Shown in pieces: positions 1-11,162 of a stretch of 64,000 bases of DNA (position 1 is the stretch's first letter; each line of letters begins with the position of its first letter). The DNA comes from CAMLIZ01 sp036231905. GTDB taxonomy: Bacteria > Pseudomonadota > Gammaproteobacteria > Burkholderiales > Burkholderiaceae_C. The DNA lies in contig NZ_JAZARE010000008.1 of the NCBI RefSeq assembly GCF_036231905.1, positions 1-64,000 of the forward strand, in the 5' to 3' direction. The position numbers and the translations under genes are program-made. The notes beneath the pieces are model-generated. The model saw only the letters and a program-made list of their open reading frames with translations, was not told where the DNA came from and did no database searches.

Positions 1-4
1 GTGA

Positions 5-595
5 GGACCACAAAGGGCGCTTCAAACCCACTTCGGAGGGCGACCGCATCATGAGTTTGTCCGACTACCTTGTTCGAAGCGCCCATCGCGGGCGCGCGAA
101 AACGAGTTGTTCAGACCTTCCCTCGGCGAATTTGCCGACCCGCAGGTGGCCTGGCTTCATGCAAATGGCGAAACCAGGGTGCTCGATGGCTTGAGCGGCG
201 CCATTGCCATCGACGAGCAGGGCAAGGTGCTCGGGGTGTCGAACGAAGCAGGCCACGAAGGTGAACTGGCGCTTTGGTCGGCGGGCATGCTGTCGTATGG
301 CGGCCTCAGCCTGCCGCCTCCGCGGCCGAGCTACGCCACGCCGGACCCGAGCGAGGTGTTCCCTTTTGTGGAGCCGCTGACAGGGCTCTACGCGGAACAC
401 CGTCTGGTCGGGCTTTACGCTGCCAACGAGGCTGGGCAGTTGGCGGCGATGGCCTGCACCGACATCAGCGGATGGTGTGTGGCACTGCGGCTCGACCCTA
501 TCCCAGCGGTGCCCGAGCCGTCCACGGCCGCCGCCTTCCTGGCCGGCGCGGCTGCGCTCTGCATGGCCGGGCGGCGGCGGATGCGCAAAGGCTGA
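5..595 (+). CDS. PEP-CTERM sorting-domain protein, C-terminal part; start unresolved
   Basis: The frame is open from base 5 to the TGA at 593-595. The only in-frame start-like codon near the beginning is TTG at 107, so the true start is uncertain. The C-terminus has the PEP-CTERM signature: V-P-E-P-S-T, a hydrophobic alanine-rich helix, then a basic end (R-R-R-R-M-R-K-G). Such proteins are exported and processed by exosortase in bacteria that make exopolysaccharide. The preceding ~120 residues resemble HAF-type repeats (A-I-A-I-D-E-Q-G-K-V-L-G-V). A different frame at 3-100 also reads like coding sequence, so a frameshift near 80-107 is possible and this may be the tail of a larger, broken gene. 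The sorting signal is secure; the rest is not. Confidence 0.6.
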   Translation, partial: GPQRALQTHFGGRPHHEFVRLPCSKRPSRARENELFRPSLGEFADPQVAWLHANGETRVLDGLSGAIAIDEQGKVLGVSNEAGHEGELALWSAGMLSYGGLSLPPPRPSYATPDPSEVFPFVEPLTGLYAEHRLVGLYAANEAGQLAAMACTDISGWCVALRLDPIPAVPEPSTAAAFLAGAAALCMAGRRRMRKG

Positions 596-599
596 GCGA

Positions 600-1046
600 T
601 CAGCCCAGCGCCGCCAGGCGGGCGGTGAGTTCCCGCTTGCCGATCTGGCGCAGCGACGCAATCGCTTTGAGCTTGGCCGCGCTGGGCCGCGTCTTGCCCG
701 CTTCCCAGGCGTAGATCGACTGTCCGGTGGCCCCGACGAGGCGCCCGAAGTCCTGCGCCGACAACCCCAGCCGCTTGCGTTGCGCTGCCAGCCGGGTGGC
801 GCTGAAGCGCAGCCCCTCGGCGCCCGTGCCAGCCTCTTCGGCTGCCGCAGCTTCCGGGCGCGACCTGGCCGAGGCCTTGGCACTGGCGGCCAACGACCGC
901 TGCTGCGCTTGAACGAGCCGCTTCAACTGGGTGATCTGCGCACGCTGGCCGCTCAGGGCCTTCTTCAATGCGTCGATGTCGTTCCGCACCGTCTTGCGGG
1001 CAACTCGTGCGATCTCGTCTTTCAGTACGGCTGCAATGTTCGGCAT
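600..1046 (-). CDS. small XRE-type helix-turn-helix protein
   Basis: A 148-residue protein starting at the ATG of M-P-N-I-A-A-V-L-K. Residues 1-55 are charged and probably helical or coiled-coil. An Ala/Glu-rich linker follows. Residues ~84-135 look like a Cro/C1-type HTH (Q-R-K-R-L-G-L-S-A-Q-D-F-G-R-L-V then S-I-Y-A-W-E-A-G-K-T-R-P). The 'WExGKxxPs' segment is the usual end of the XRE recognition region. The frame continues upstream into the tRNA gene, but that is read-through, so the start at 1046 is preferred. It probably acts as a DNA-binding regulator; target unknown. It is convergent with the PEP-CTERM gene. Confidence 0.75.
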   Translation of the reverse strand: MPNIAAVLKDEIARVARKTVRNDIDALKKALSGQRAQITQLKRLVQAQQRSLAASAKASARSRPEAAAAEEAGTGAEGLRFSATRLAAQRKRLGLSAQDFGRLVGATGQSIYAWEAGKTRPSAAKLKAIASLRQIGKRELTARLAALG

Positions 1047-1152
1047 GTGTGTGGAGTGATGGTCGCCCTGTTGTGACGCGGCCGATGGCCGCGTTGTCCG
1101 GACGTTGATGGCTCCCTCCCACGTTGCGCCCTGGTGAGCAGGCGGCTTGCTC

Positions 1153-1242
1153 TGGCGGAAGCGGTGAGATTCGAACTCACGGATGGGTTCCCCCATCGCC
1201 GGTTTTCAAGACCGGTGCCTTAAACCGCTCGGCCACGCTTCC
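1153..1242 (-). tRNA. tRNA-Ser (anticodon UGA)
   Basis: The minus strand reads a complete class II tRNA. The acceptor is GGAAGCG at 1236-1242, paired with CGCTTCC at 1157-1163. The anticodon stem-loop contains C-T-TGA-A-A, there is a long variable arm (GATGGGGGAACCCATC), the T-loop is GTTCGAATC, and a genomically encoded CCA lies at 1153-1155. The long variable arm and the UGA anticodon identify serine. Confidence 0.96.
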
Positions 1243-1347
1243 TTGCTGTGCGCAGGAGCCGCGAGTTTACTCGGGGCGCGCGCCAGCGCGGCGTTGTGGC
1301 ACAGTGCCGCTCGCGGCGAGCCTCATTCGCCCGAGCTTGAGGAACGA

Positions 1348-2436
1348 GTGAATCACAGGACCGGCGCAGTGCCCACCATCGTCGAAGTGGCCGAGCAGGC
1401 CGGGGTGTCGATCAAGACGGTGTCGCGCGTGTTGAACAACGAGCCCAACGTGCGGCCCGAGACACGCGAGCTGGTGCTGCGTGTGGCCGGTGAGCTGAAC
1501 TACCGGCCCAAGCTGTCGGCTCGCAGCCTGGCGGGCGCACGCTCCTTCCTGATCGGGCTGCTGTACTACGACCCCAGCGCCGAGTTCGTGGCGCGGGTGC
1601 AGCGCGGCGCCACGCTGCGCTGCCGCGAGGCGGGTTATCACCTGGTGGTGGAGGCGCTGGGCAGTGCGGCGCGCGACGTCGGGCCGCAGCTGGACCACAT
1701 GCTGGCCGCACTGCGCCCCGATGGGGTGATCCTCACCCCGCCGATCTGCGACAACCCCGAGGTGCTGGCTGCGATGGAAGCCACGCGCACGCCCTGCGTG
1801 CTGATCTCGCCCGGGCACCAGGGCAGGCGCCTGCCCCATGTGCGCATGGACGACGTGCATGCCGCGGAGGAGGTGACCAACCTGCTCATCAGCCTGGGCC
1901 ATCGGCAGATCGCGTTCATCAAGGGTGCCAGCGACCAGGCCGCTTCCGCCTGGCGGCTGCGCGGCTTCCGCCAGGCCATGCGCGCCCATGAGCTCGAAGT
2001 GGACGAGTCGCTGCTGTGCCAGGGCGATTTCCAGTTCGCCTCTGGCGAGGCGGCGGCGCATCAGCTGCTGAGCCGGCGCTCCCCGCCCACGGCGGTGTTC
2101 GCCAGCAACGACGACATGGCACTGGGTGTGCTCGCCGCGGCCCATCGCCTCGGTGTGCAGGTGCCGCAGGACCTGTCGGTGGTGGGCTTCGACGATTCGC
2201 CGGCAGCCAGCCTGGTGTGGCCGGCGCTCACCACGGTGCGCCAGCCGTTGATGGAGATGGCCACTGCGGCCGTGGACATGTTGCTGGAGCGCGGTGGCCG
2301 CCCCACGGCGGACGGCGTCCAGCAGCCCAGCGCACCGCGCGTGCTGGCGCATGAGCTGGTGGTGCGCGCCTCGACCGCTGCGCCTGCCAAGCGCGGCCGG
2401 CGGGCACCCGGCTCACACGCTGACCGGTTGGCGTGA
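1348..2436 (+). CDS. LacI-family transcriptional regulator of glucoside locus 1
   Basis: A 362-residue LacI/GalR repressor. Start is the GTG at 1348, preceded by GAGG at 1339-1342 with 5 bases spacing; the longer frame runs back through the tRNA. The HTH is at residues 10-30 (I-V-E-V-A-E-Q-A-G-V-S-I-K-T-V-S-R-V-L-N), followed by the hinge (Y-R-P-K-L-S-A-R-S-L-A) and a periplasmic-binding-protein-like sugar domain with F-A-S-N-D-D and V-V-G-F-D-D. The 3' end overlaps the halogenase-like gene tail-to-tail by 24 bases. By position it probably represses the divergent halogenase/TonB-receptor promoters at 3985-4189, where two LacI-like palindromes sit. Confidence 0.9.
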   Translation: MNHRTGAVPTIVEVAEQAGVSIKTVSRVLNNEPNVRPETRELVLRVAGELNYRPKLSARSLAGARSFLIGLLYYDPSAEFVARVQRGATLRCREAGYHLVVEALGSAARDVGPQLDHMLAALRPDGVILTPPICDNPEVLAAMEATRTPCVLISPGHQGRRLPHVRMDDVHAAEEVTNLLISLGHRQIAFIKGASDQAASAWRLRGFRQAMRAHELEVDESLLCQGDFQFASGEAAAHQLLSRRSPPTAVFASNDDMALGVLAAAHRLGVQVPQDLSVVGFDDSPAASLVWPALTTVRQPLMEMATAAVDMLLERGGRPTADGVQQPSAPRVLAHELVVRASTAAPAKRGRRAPGSHADRLA

Positions 2437-3984
2437 GGTGCCCGCGCGCGCGCACAGCTGTTCCACCAGCGCGCGGTGGTCCGGCAGGTCCGCCAGCGCA
2501 TGCTGGGCCACCTGGGCGATCGTTGCGAACTCACGCCGCGCCTCGTCCATGCGTGGGTGGCTGGCGGCATGGGCACGCATGTCGGTCTGGAACTCCATGC
2601 CGTAGAGCACGAACTGCCAGCTGGCGGCCTGGTACATCTCCAGGTCGGCGATGAAGTCCAGCCGGTGTGGCGGGCGGCAGCGCCACATCGAGAGCTTGTC
2701 GCGCAGGGATGGCGGCATGGTGGCGGGGTCGGCGTTGTCGGTCCAGAAGCGGTGGTCGGTGCGCTGGCTCAGGCCGTAGTGCAGCTTGATGAAGTCGATG
2801 ATGCGTTCGTAGCGGCCCCGCATGAACTCGTTGAACAGCTTGGCCACCGGCTCGGTCCGGCCGTCGTGCGGGAACAGGTGGCTCACCAGGTAGGCGGCCG
2901 ACTCGATCAGCCCGATGCCGGAGGATTCCAGCGGCTCCAGGAAGCCGCCCGACAGCCCGACCGCAACGCAGTTCTTCACCCAGTGGGTCTCGCGGTAGCC
3001 CACGTCCAGCTTGAGCAAGCGAGGCGTCAGCCCCCGCGCCTGCGGGCCGATGTAGGACTTGAGCACTTGTTCGGCCCGCGCTTCGTCGGTATGGCGGCTC
3101 GAGTACACATAGCCGATGCCGCGGCGCTGCTGCAGGCCGATGTCCCAGGTCCAGCCTGCTTCGTGGGCGGTGGAGATGGTGTACGAGGGGATGGGTGTGT
3201 CCGCACGCTCGTAGGGCACCTGCAGCGCCATCGCGCGGTCCACGAACAGCACGTGGTTCATGCTGCGCCAGGGGGAGCCGAGCGCCTTGCCGATCAGCTC
3301 GGCGCGGAAGCCGGTGCAGTCGATGTACAGGTCGGCGCGCAACGGGCCATGCTCGTGGGTGTGAAGGCAGGCGATGGCGCCGCTGTCGTCCAGCGCCACC
3401 CGCTCCACGGTGGCCAGCACCCGCTGCACGCCGAGCGACTGCGCGTGTTCGGCCAGCAGGCCGGCAAAACGGCCGGCATCGAAGTGGTAGGCGTAGTTCA
3501 GCGGCCCGACATAGTCACCATCCGATGGCCGCTTGGGTGCGCGGCTGGCGTCGGCCACGCGCTTTTGCAGCGTGGCGGCCTGCGCAAACGGCACGTCCTT
3601 GCCGGCGGCGCCCAGCAGCCAGTAGGGCAGCAGCTCCGGGCCGCCGCTGCGCTGGCTGGGCAGGCTGAAGGGGTGGAAGTAATGGTCGGCACCCGCGCTG
3701 CCGGGCGGCCGCACCCAGTGAGCGAACTTCACGCCCAGCTTGAAGGTGGCGTGGCTGTCACGCAGGAAGCGGGCTTCGTCGATGCCGATGGCGGCCAGCG
3801 TGCCCTTGATCGAGGGGAAGGTGCCCTCGCCGACACCGATGATGCCGATGTCGCTGGACTCCACCAGCGTGATGCGCACCGGCGCGTGGGGTGCCGCCGC
3901 GCCGAGGGTGCGCGCGAGGTAGGCTGCGGTGAGCCAGCCGGCGGTGCCGCCGCCGACGATGAGCACGTCCCGGATCGCTTGCAT
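2413..3984 (-). CDS. flavin-dependent tryptophan halogenase-family protein (A)
   Basis: 523 residues, the usual length of the PrnA/RebH family. The FAD-binding G-G-G-T-A-G-W is at 11-17. The lysine of A-T-F-K (K82) aligns with the PrnA catalytic Lys79, and P-L-E-S (351-354) aligns with the conserved Glu-Ser pair. The WxWxIP motif is altered to W-T-W-D-I-G (278-283). True tryptophan halogenases make chlorinated indoles, but family members beside TonB receptors and sugar genes have no established substrate. No partner flavin reductase is seen nearby. It is transcribed divergently from the TonB receptor across a shared operator region, which ties it to glucoside uptake rather than to secondary metabolism. 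Family is certain; a halogenation role is not. Confidence 0.85.
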   Translation of the reverse strand: MQAIRDVLIVGGGTAGWLTAAYLARTLGAAAPHAPVRITLVESSDIGIIGVGEGTFPSIKGTLAAIGIDEARFLRDSHATFKLGVKFAHWVRPPGSAGADHYFHPFSLPSQRSGGPELLPYWLLGAAGKDVPFAQAATLQKRVADASRAPKRPSDGDYVGPLNYAYHFDAGRFAGLLAEHAQSLGVQRVLATVERVALDDSGAIACLHTHEHGPLRADLYIDCTGFRAELIGKALGSPWRSMNHVLFVDRAMALQVPYERADTPIPSYTISTAHEAGWTWDIGLQQRRGIGYVYSSRHTDEARAEQVLKSYIGPQARGLTPRLLKLDVGYRETHWVKNCVAVGLSGGFLEPLESSGIGLIESAAYLVSHLFPHDGRTEPVAKLFNEFMRGRYERIIDFIKLHYGLSQRTDHRFWTDNADPATMPPSLRDKLSMWRCRPPHRLDFIADLEMYQAASWQFVLYGMEFQTDMRAHAASHPRMDEARREFATIAQVAQHALADLPDHRALVEQLCARAGTSRQPVSV

Positions 3985-4055
3985 GTCAGCGCTGCCGTTT
4001 CATCCAAGTGTTTGCACTGCGCAGACAGTGCGCCGCGCGCTCGATGATGCATGAA

Positions 4056-4069
4056 AGACAGCGTTGTCA
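4056..4069. promoter_or_regulatory. candidate LacI-family operator, copy 1
   Basis: AGACAGCGTTGTCA matches the perfect palindrome at 4090-4103 at 12 of 14 positions and lies between the divergent halogenase-like and TonB-receptor genes. Centre-to-centre distance is 34 bases, compatible with cooperative binding. The likely ligand is the LacI regulator at 1348-2436 (inference). Confidence 0.6.
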
Positions 4070-4089
4070 TCTTGGTGTTGACCCGTAGT

Positions 4090-4103
4090 TGACAACGTTG
4101 TCA
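4090..4103. promoter_or_regulatory. candidate LacI-family operator, copy 2 (perfect palindrome)
   Basis: TGACAACGTTGTCA is a 14-base perfect palindrome with the CG centre typical of LacI-family operators. It lies 87 bases before the TonB-receptor start and 106 bases before the divergent halogenase-like start. Confidence 0.7.
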
Positions 4104-4189
4104 TCGGTTCGCATGATGCTCAGCGTTTGGCGAGCTCGGACGCCAAGGCGGTCCATGCCCAAGCAGCATCCACTACGCGAGGAGACAAG

Positions 4190-6598
<2,409 letters not shown>

Positions 6599-6610
6599 CC
6601 CTGGACCTTC

Positions 6611-7882
6611 GTGCGCACGATGACGATCCGGCGCTGGGCGGCGGCGCTGCTGGCTGCCTGGGGCGTGGCGCTGGCCATGCCCCAGGCGCTGGCCCAGCCA
6701 GCGCCCATCACCCTCACGGTGGCCACCTTCCCCGACCTGGACCGCTCTGCCAAGGCAGCGCTGGCCCAGTGGGCGAAGGAGCGGCCCGACGTGCAGGTGA
6801 AGATCGCGTCGCTGCAGTACGCCGACCACCACACCGCGATGACCACGGTGCTGGCCACCGGCTCCGGCGTGCCCGACGTGATGGCGCTGGATTTCCGCTT
6901 CATCGCCAAGTTCACCGAATCCGGTGGCCTCACCGACCTGTCGCAGCCGCCCTTCAACGGCCTGCAGCTGAAATCCTTGTTCGTGCCCTTTGCCTTCGCG
7001 CAGGGCATCAACAGCCACGGCGCGCTCGCCGCTATTCCCACTGACATCGGCCCCGGCACGCTGCTGTACCGCAAGGACCTGCTGGACCGTGCGGGCGTCA
7101 GCGAGGCCGAGCTCACGGCGAGCTGGGAGAGCTACATCGCAGCCGGCCGCCGCATCAAGGCGGCCACCGGCGCCTACCTGCTGGCCGATGCGGCCGACGT
7201 GCGCGACATCCTCATCCGCAGCGGCGTGCAGCCGGGCGAAGGCCTGTACTTCGACGACGCGGGCAAGGTGCTGGTGGACAGCCCGCGTTTCGTGCGCGCC
7301 TTCGAGATCGGCCGAGCGGTGCGCTTGGGTCGCCTGGATGCCAAGGCGGTGGCCTGGTCCAACGAGTGGACCGCCGGCTTCAAGCACGACCGCATCGCCA
7401 CCCAGATGATGGGCGCCTGGCTGGCCGGCCACCTGAAGAACTGGCTGGCACCGCACAGCGCCGGCCAGTGGCGCTCGGCGCTGCTGCCGGGCGGGCAGGT
7501 GGCCTCGTATGGCGGCTCCTTCTATGCCATCCCGCGCCTGGCGTCGCACAAGCAGGCGGCCTGGGACTTCATCCGCTTCCTCACCACGCGCAAGGACGTG
7601 CAGCTGAATTCGCTGAAGGTGATGGACGCCTTCCCGGCGCTGCTGGCCGCGCAGGACGACCCGATGATGGACGAGCCGCTGCCCTTCCTCGGCGGCCAGC
7701 GCGCCCGGCTGCTGTGGCGCGACATCGCGCGCCAGGTGCCGCCGATTCCCGTGAACCGCAACGACTCGATGGCCACCGACGTCATCCGCTCGGAGTTCGA
7801 GCAGGTGGTGAGCGAGGGCAAGGACATCCGCCAGGCGCTGGCCGATGCGCGCCGCCTGCTCGAGCGACGCACCCGCCGCTGA
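6611..7882 (+). CDS. ABC sugar transporter, periplasmic substrate-binding protein
   Basis: A 423-residue family 1 solute-binding protein. GTG at 6611 or ATG at 6620 may be the start; the latter gives a compact signal peptide (T-I-R-R-W then hydrophobic, cleavage after A-Q-A-L-A). No strong ribosome site is visible, so translation may be coupled to the receptor gene ending 12 bases upstream. It captures the sugar in the periplasm for the two permeases that follow. It is paralogous to the protein at 33599-34870 (shared D-H-H-T-A-M-T-T, D-I-G-P-G-T-L-L-Y-R, P-F-L-G-G-Q-R-A-R). The specific sugar cannot be read from sequence; a beta-glucoside is inferred from GH1. Confidence 0.88.
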   Translation: MRTMTIRRWAAALLAAWGVALAMPQALAQPAPITLTVATFPDLDRSAKAALAQWAKERPDVQVKIASLQYADHHTAMTTVLATGSGVPDVMALDFRFIAKFTESGGLTDLSQPPFNGLQLKSLFVPFAFAQGINSHGALAAIPTDIGPGTLLYRKDLLDRAGVSEAELTASWESYIAAGRRIKAATGAYLLADAADVRDILIRSGVQPGEGLYFDDAGKVLVDSPRFVRAFEIGRAVRLGRLDAKAVAWSNEWTAGFKHDRIATQMMGAWLAGHLKNWLAPHSAGQWRSALLPGGQVASYGGSFYAIPRLASHKQAAWDFIRFLTTRKDVQLNSLKVMDAFPALLAAQDDPMMDEPLPFLGGQRARLLWRDIARQVPPIPVNRNDSMATDVIRSEFEQVVSEGKDIRQALADARRLLERRTRR

Positions 7883-7890
7883 AGGCCACC

Positions 7891-8886
7891 ATGAGCTTCC
7901 AACCCGTTGCCGCCATGAGCAGCACCCCCGCCGTTGCCGCCAGCCCGAGGCGCCAACGCCGCTGGACCGCGCGCCAGGTGATGCCCTATGTCTTCATCTC
8001 GCCGTTCTTCATCCTGTTCTTCGTGTTCGGCCTGTTCCCGCTGGGCTTTTCCGTCTGGCTGTCGCTGCACCAGTGGAACCCGGCGGCCGGGCTGGAGGCG
8101 ATGCGCTGGGTGGGCCTGGAGAACTACAGCTTCACCCTGGGCGACCCCTGGTTCCACCAATCGCTGCTGAACACGCTGTGGTTCGCGGTGGCCTCCGGCG
8201 TGCCGCAGCACCTGGTGGCGGTGCCGCTGGCGTACTTCATCCACCGGCGCCTCAAGCGTAGCCGCAACCTGGTGATCGGCGCCTACTTCGTGCCCTACAT
8301 CACCTCCAGCGTGGCGGTGGCGCTGATCTTCGCCACCTTGTTCTCGCGCGACTACGGCCTGATCAATGCGGTGATCGAGCAGCTGGCGCGCGTGCCCGGC
8401 TTGCAGGCGCTGCTGCCCGCGGGGGCGGTGGACTGGCTGGGCAATGCGCGCACCACCAAGCCGGCGGTGGCGTTTGTCGTGTTCTGGCGTTACCTCGGCT
8501 GGAACGTGGTGCTCTACCTGTCGGCATTGCAGACGATCGACAAGGACCTGTACGAAGCCGCCACCCTGGATGGCGCGGGCCCCTGGGCGCAGTTCCGCCA
8601 CATAGCGCTGCCGCTGCTCAAGCCGATGATGTACTTCGCGGTCACGCTCACGCTCATCGGCAACCTGCAGCTGTTCGAGGAGCCGTTCATCCTGATCGAC
8701 GGCGAAAGCGGCGTGGCGCGCTCGGTGATGACCACCGCGATCTTCATGTACCGCACCGCGTTTTCCGATGGTGACTTCGGCACCGCCTCGGCCATCTCGT
8801 GGCTGCTGTTCATCATCATCGCGGCGCTGGCCTGGCTGAACAGCCGGCTCTTCGGCCGGCAGGGGGGCGAGCATGGCGCGCGCTGA
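7891..8886 (+). CDS. ABC sugar transporter permease (CUT1, MalF-like)
   Basis: A 331-residue inner-membrane permease with about six hydrophobic segments, starting in an aromatic-rich helix (Y-V-F-I-S-P-F-F-I-L-F-F-V-F). The cytoplasmic EAA loop is at ~222 (E-A-A-T-L-D-G-A-G, then I-A-L-P-L-L-K-P), which contacts the ATPase. The ATG at 7891 is used; a second ATG at 7915 is possible. It overlaps the next permease by 14 bases, indicating coupled translation. The paralogue in locus 2 is at 32679-33587. Confidence 0.92.
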   Translation: MSFQPVAAMSSTPAVAASPRRQRRWTARQVMPYVFISPFFILFFVFGLFPLGFSVWLSLHQWNPAAGLEAMRWVGLENYSFTLGDPWFHQSLLNTLWFAVASGVPQHLVAVPLAYFIHRRLKRSRNLVIGAYFVPYITSSVAVALIFATLFSRDYGLINAVIEQLARVPGLQALLPAGAVDWLGNARTTKPAVAFVVFWRYLGWNVVLYLSALQTIDKDLYEAATLDGAGPWAQFRHIALPLLKPMMYFAVTLTLIGNLQLFEEPFILIDGESGVARSVMTTAIFMYRTAFSDGDFGTASAISWLLFIIIAALAWLNSRLFGRQGGEHGAR

Positions 8887-9718
8887 GCGGCGGGCCGACG
8901 CGGCCGCCTTGCATCCGGTGAGCATCGCGTTCATCGGCGCTGGCGCGCTGCTGCTGGTGGCGCCGCTGTACTTCACCTTCGTGTTCGCCACCCACGCGCG
9001 CAGCGAGATCTTCAACTCGCCGCCGCCGCTGTGGTTCGGCCACGCGCTGCTGTCCAACCTGCAGCTCCTGCTGGAGCGCCTGCCGTACTGGCGCAACCTC
9101 GGCATGAGCCTGTATGTGGCGGGCATGACCACTGCGCTCAACCTGCTGCTGTGTTCGCTCGCGGGTTTTGCGTTTGCGGTGTACGAATTCCGCTTCAAGC
9201 GCGCGCTGTTCGCCATGGTGCTGGGCTCGATGATGCTGCCCAGCTTCCTCAACATGATCCCCAGCTTCATGGTGATGAACGTGCTGGGCTGGATCGACGA
9301 GCCGCGCGCGCTGTACATCCCGGGCGCGGCGGGCGCGCTGGGCATCTTCATGATGCGGCAGTACATCGGCAGCGCCATTCCGCGCGACCTGCTGGATGCA
9401 GCGCGCATGGATGGCTGCAGCGAGCCGCGCATCTTCTGGAGCGTGGTGATGCCGCTGCTGGGGCCGGCCCTGGGAACGCTGGGGCTGATCACCTTCATCA
9501 CCTCCTGGAACAACTTCGTCGGCCCGCTGGTGGTCATGCGCACGGTGGATAACTACACCCTGCCGCTGGCGCTGCGCAGCATGCAAAGCCCCAACAACAC
9601 CGAATGGGGCGCACTGATGGCCGGGAGCGCCATCGCGATGCTGCCGCTGCTGGTGGCCTTCTTCTTCTGCGCCCGCCGCCTGGTGGCGGGCTTGACCGCC
9701 GGTGCCGTGCGCGGCTGA
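8873..9718 (+). CDS. ABC sugar transporter permease (CUT1, MalG-like)
   Basis: A 281-residue second membrane subunit. It has six predicted helices and an EAA-type loop at ~175 (D-A-A-R-M-D-G-C, then V-V-M-P-L-L-G-P), where the canonical E is D. The segment F-V-F-A-T-H-A-R-S-E-I-F is shared almost exactly with the locus 2 permease at 31730-32620, showing a common origin. It is followed after 27 bases by the GH1 gene. Confidence 0.92.
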   Translation: MARAERRADAAALHPVSIAFIGAGALLLVAPLYFTFVFATHARSEIFNSPPPLWFGHALLSNLQLLLERLPYWRNLGMSLYVAGMTTALNLLLCSLAGFAFAVYEFRFKRALFAMVLGSMMLPSFLNMIPSFMVMNVLGWIDEPRALYIPGAAGALGIFMMRQYIGSAIPRDLLDAARMDGCSEPRIFWSVVMPLLGPALGTLGLITFITSWNNFVGPLVVMRTVDNYTLPLALRSMQSPNNTEWGALMAGSAIAMLPLLVAFFFCARRLVAGLTAGAVRG

Positions 9719-9745
9719 CCGGCATTTCTCCCGACCTCCAAGAAC

Positions 9746-11107
9746 ATGACCTTGCTTGCCACACCCGTGTCCATGCCCGTGCTTGATGCCGCGCTGTTCC
9801 GCCCCGGCTTCCTCTGGGGCGCTGCCACCAGCGCTGCGCAGATCGAAGGCGCTGCGGACACGCGCGGCCCGTCCATCTGGGACCGCTTCTGCGCCGAGCC
9901 CGGCCGCATCATGGACGGCTCCAACATCGACGTCGCCTGCGACCACGTGCACCGCTTCCACGAGGACGTGCAGCTGATGCGCTGGCTGGGCACCAAGGCC
10001 TATCGTTTCTCGATCGCTTGGCCGCGCGTGCAGCCCGACGGCCGCGGCGCCTGGAACGAAGCCGGCTTTGCCTTCTACGACCGGCTGATCGACGAGCTGG
10101 TGGCAGCCGGCATCCAACCCCATGTCACGCTCTACCACTGGGATCTGCCCGCGGCCCTGCATGACGACTTCGGCGGCTGGCAGTCGCGCGAGGTGGTGCC
10201 GCTGTTTGCTGCCTATGCTGCCGAAGTGGCGCGCCGCTTCGGCAGCCGGGTCAAGAGCATTGCCACCTTGAACGAGCCCTGGTGCGTGGCCACGCTGGGT
10301 TATGAAACCGCGCAGTTCGCGCCCGGGCTCACCAGCCGTGCTGCGGCCGCGCAGGTGTCGCACCACCTGCTGCTGGCCCATGGCGCGGCCATCGAGGCGA
10401 TGCGCCAGGTGACCCGGACGCCGCTGGGCATCGTGCTCAACCACACACCGGCGTTTCCCGCCGAGCCCACCGAAGCCGACCGCCGCGCCGCGCGCCTGGA
10501 TGACGGGCTGAACGTGCGCTGGTACATGGACCCGATCTTCCGCGGCAGCTACCCGGCCGACGTGATCGAGCACCTGGGCGCCGACGCACCGAAGACCGAG
10601 CCCGGCGACCTGGAGCGCATTGCCCAGCCGCTGGACTTCCTGGGCGTGAACTTCTACACCCGCAGCTTCATCAGCACCCAGCAGCCTGCCGTGCCCGCAC
10701 CGGGCGCGATGGGCTTCACCGACATGGGCTGGGAGGTGTACCCCAAGGCGCTCACCCAGCACCTGGTGCGCATCACGCGCGAGTATTCGCCGCCGCCGAT
10801 CTTCATTACCGAAAACGGCATGGCGAACCCCGACACGGTGACCGGCGGCCGGGTGCATGACGAGGCGCGCATCAACTACCTGCGCGAGCACCTGCTGGCG
10901 GTCAGCCGCGCGATCGAACTGGGCGTGGACGTGCGGGGCTATTTCTACTGGAGCCTGCTCGACAATTTCGAGTGGAATTCGGGGTACACCAAGCGCTTTG
11001 GCCTGTTCCATGTGGACTACGCGACGCAAGTCCGCACGGCGAAGGACAGCGCGCATTGGTATCGTGAGTTCATTCGGCAGCATGCTGCCGTTGCTTCGGG
11101 AAGCTGA
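9746..11107 (+). CDS. GH1 family beta-glucosidase
   Basis: A 453-residue cytoplasmic glycoside hydrolase of normal GH1 length with no signal peptide. The acid/base T-L-N-E-P-W has Glu177, and the nucleophile I-T-E-N-G has Glu356. The N-terminal F-L-W-G-A-A-T-S-A-A-Q-I-E-G and the W-S-L-L-D-N-F-E-W segment near the end are family signatures. It hydrolyses beta-glucosides imported by the adjacent ABC system to glucose. A paralogue is at 30362-31705. Aglycone and linkage specificity cannot be fixed from sequence. Confidence 0.93.
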   Translation: MTLLATPVSMPVLDAALFRPGFLWGAATSAAQIEGAADTRGPSIWDRFCAEPGRIMDGSNIDVACDHVHRFHEDVQLMRWLGTKAYRFSIAWPRVQPDGRGAWNEAGFAFYDRLIDELVAAGIQPHVTLYHWDLPAALHDDFGGWQSREVVPLFAAYAAEVARRFGSRVKSIATLNEPWCVATLGYETAQFAPGLTSRAAAAQVSHHLLLAHGAAIEAMRQVTRTPLGIVLNHTPAFPAEPTEADRRAARLDDGLNVRWYMDPIFRGSYPADVIEHLGADAPKTEPGDLERIAQPLDFLGVNFYTRSFISTQQPAVPAPGAMGFTDMGWEVYPKALTQHLVRITREYSPPPIFITENGMANPDTVTGGRVHDEARINYLREHLLAVSRAIELGVDVRGYFYWSLLDNFEWNSGYTKRFGLFHVDYATQVRTAKDSAHWYREFIRQHAAVASGS

Positions 11108-11162
11108 GCATGGGGCCTCTCTACTGGTGTGCGCGAGATCGGGCCGCTGGGGCGCTCTACTG

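Noticed and set aside
1183..1347. Upstream extension of the LacI gene through the tRNA
   Set aside because: It begins inside tRNA-Ser; GTG 1348 with GAGG is better placed.
2476..4047. Long open frame antisense to the halogenase-like gene (523 codons)
   Set aside because: High-GC DNA gives long antisense frames; the minus-strand product has clear FAD and halogenase motifs, and this frame has none.
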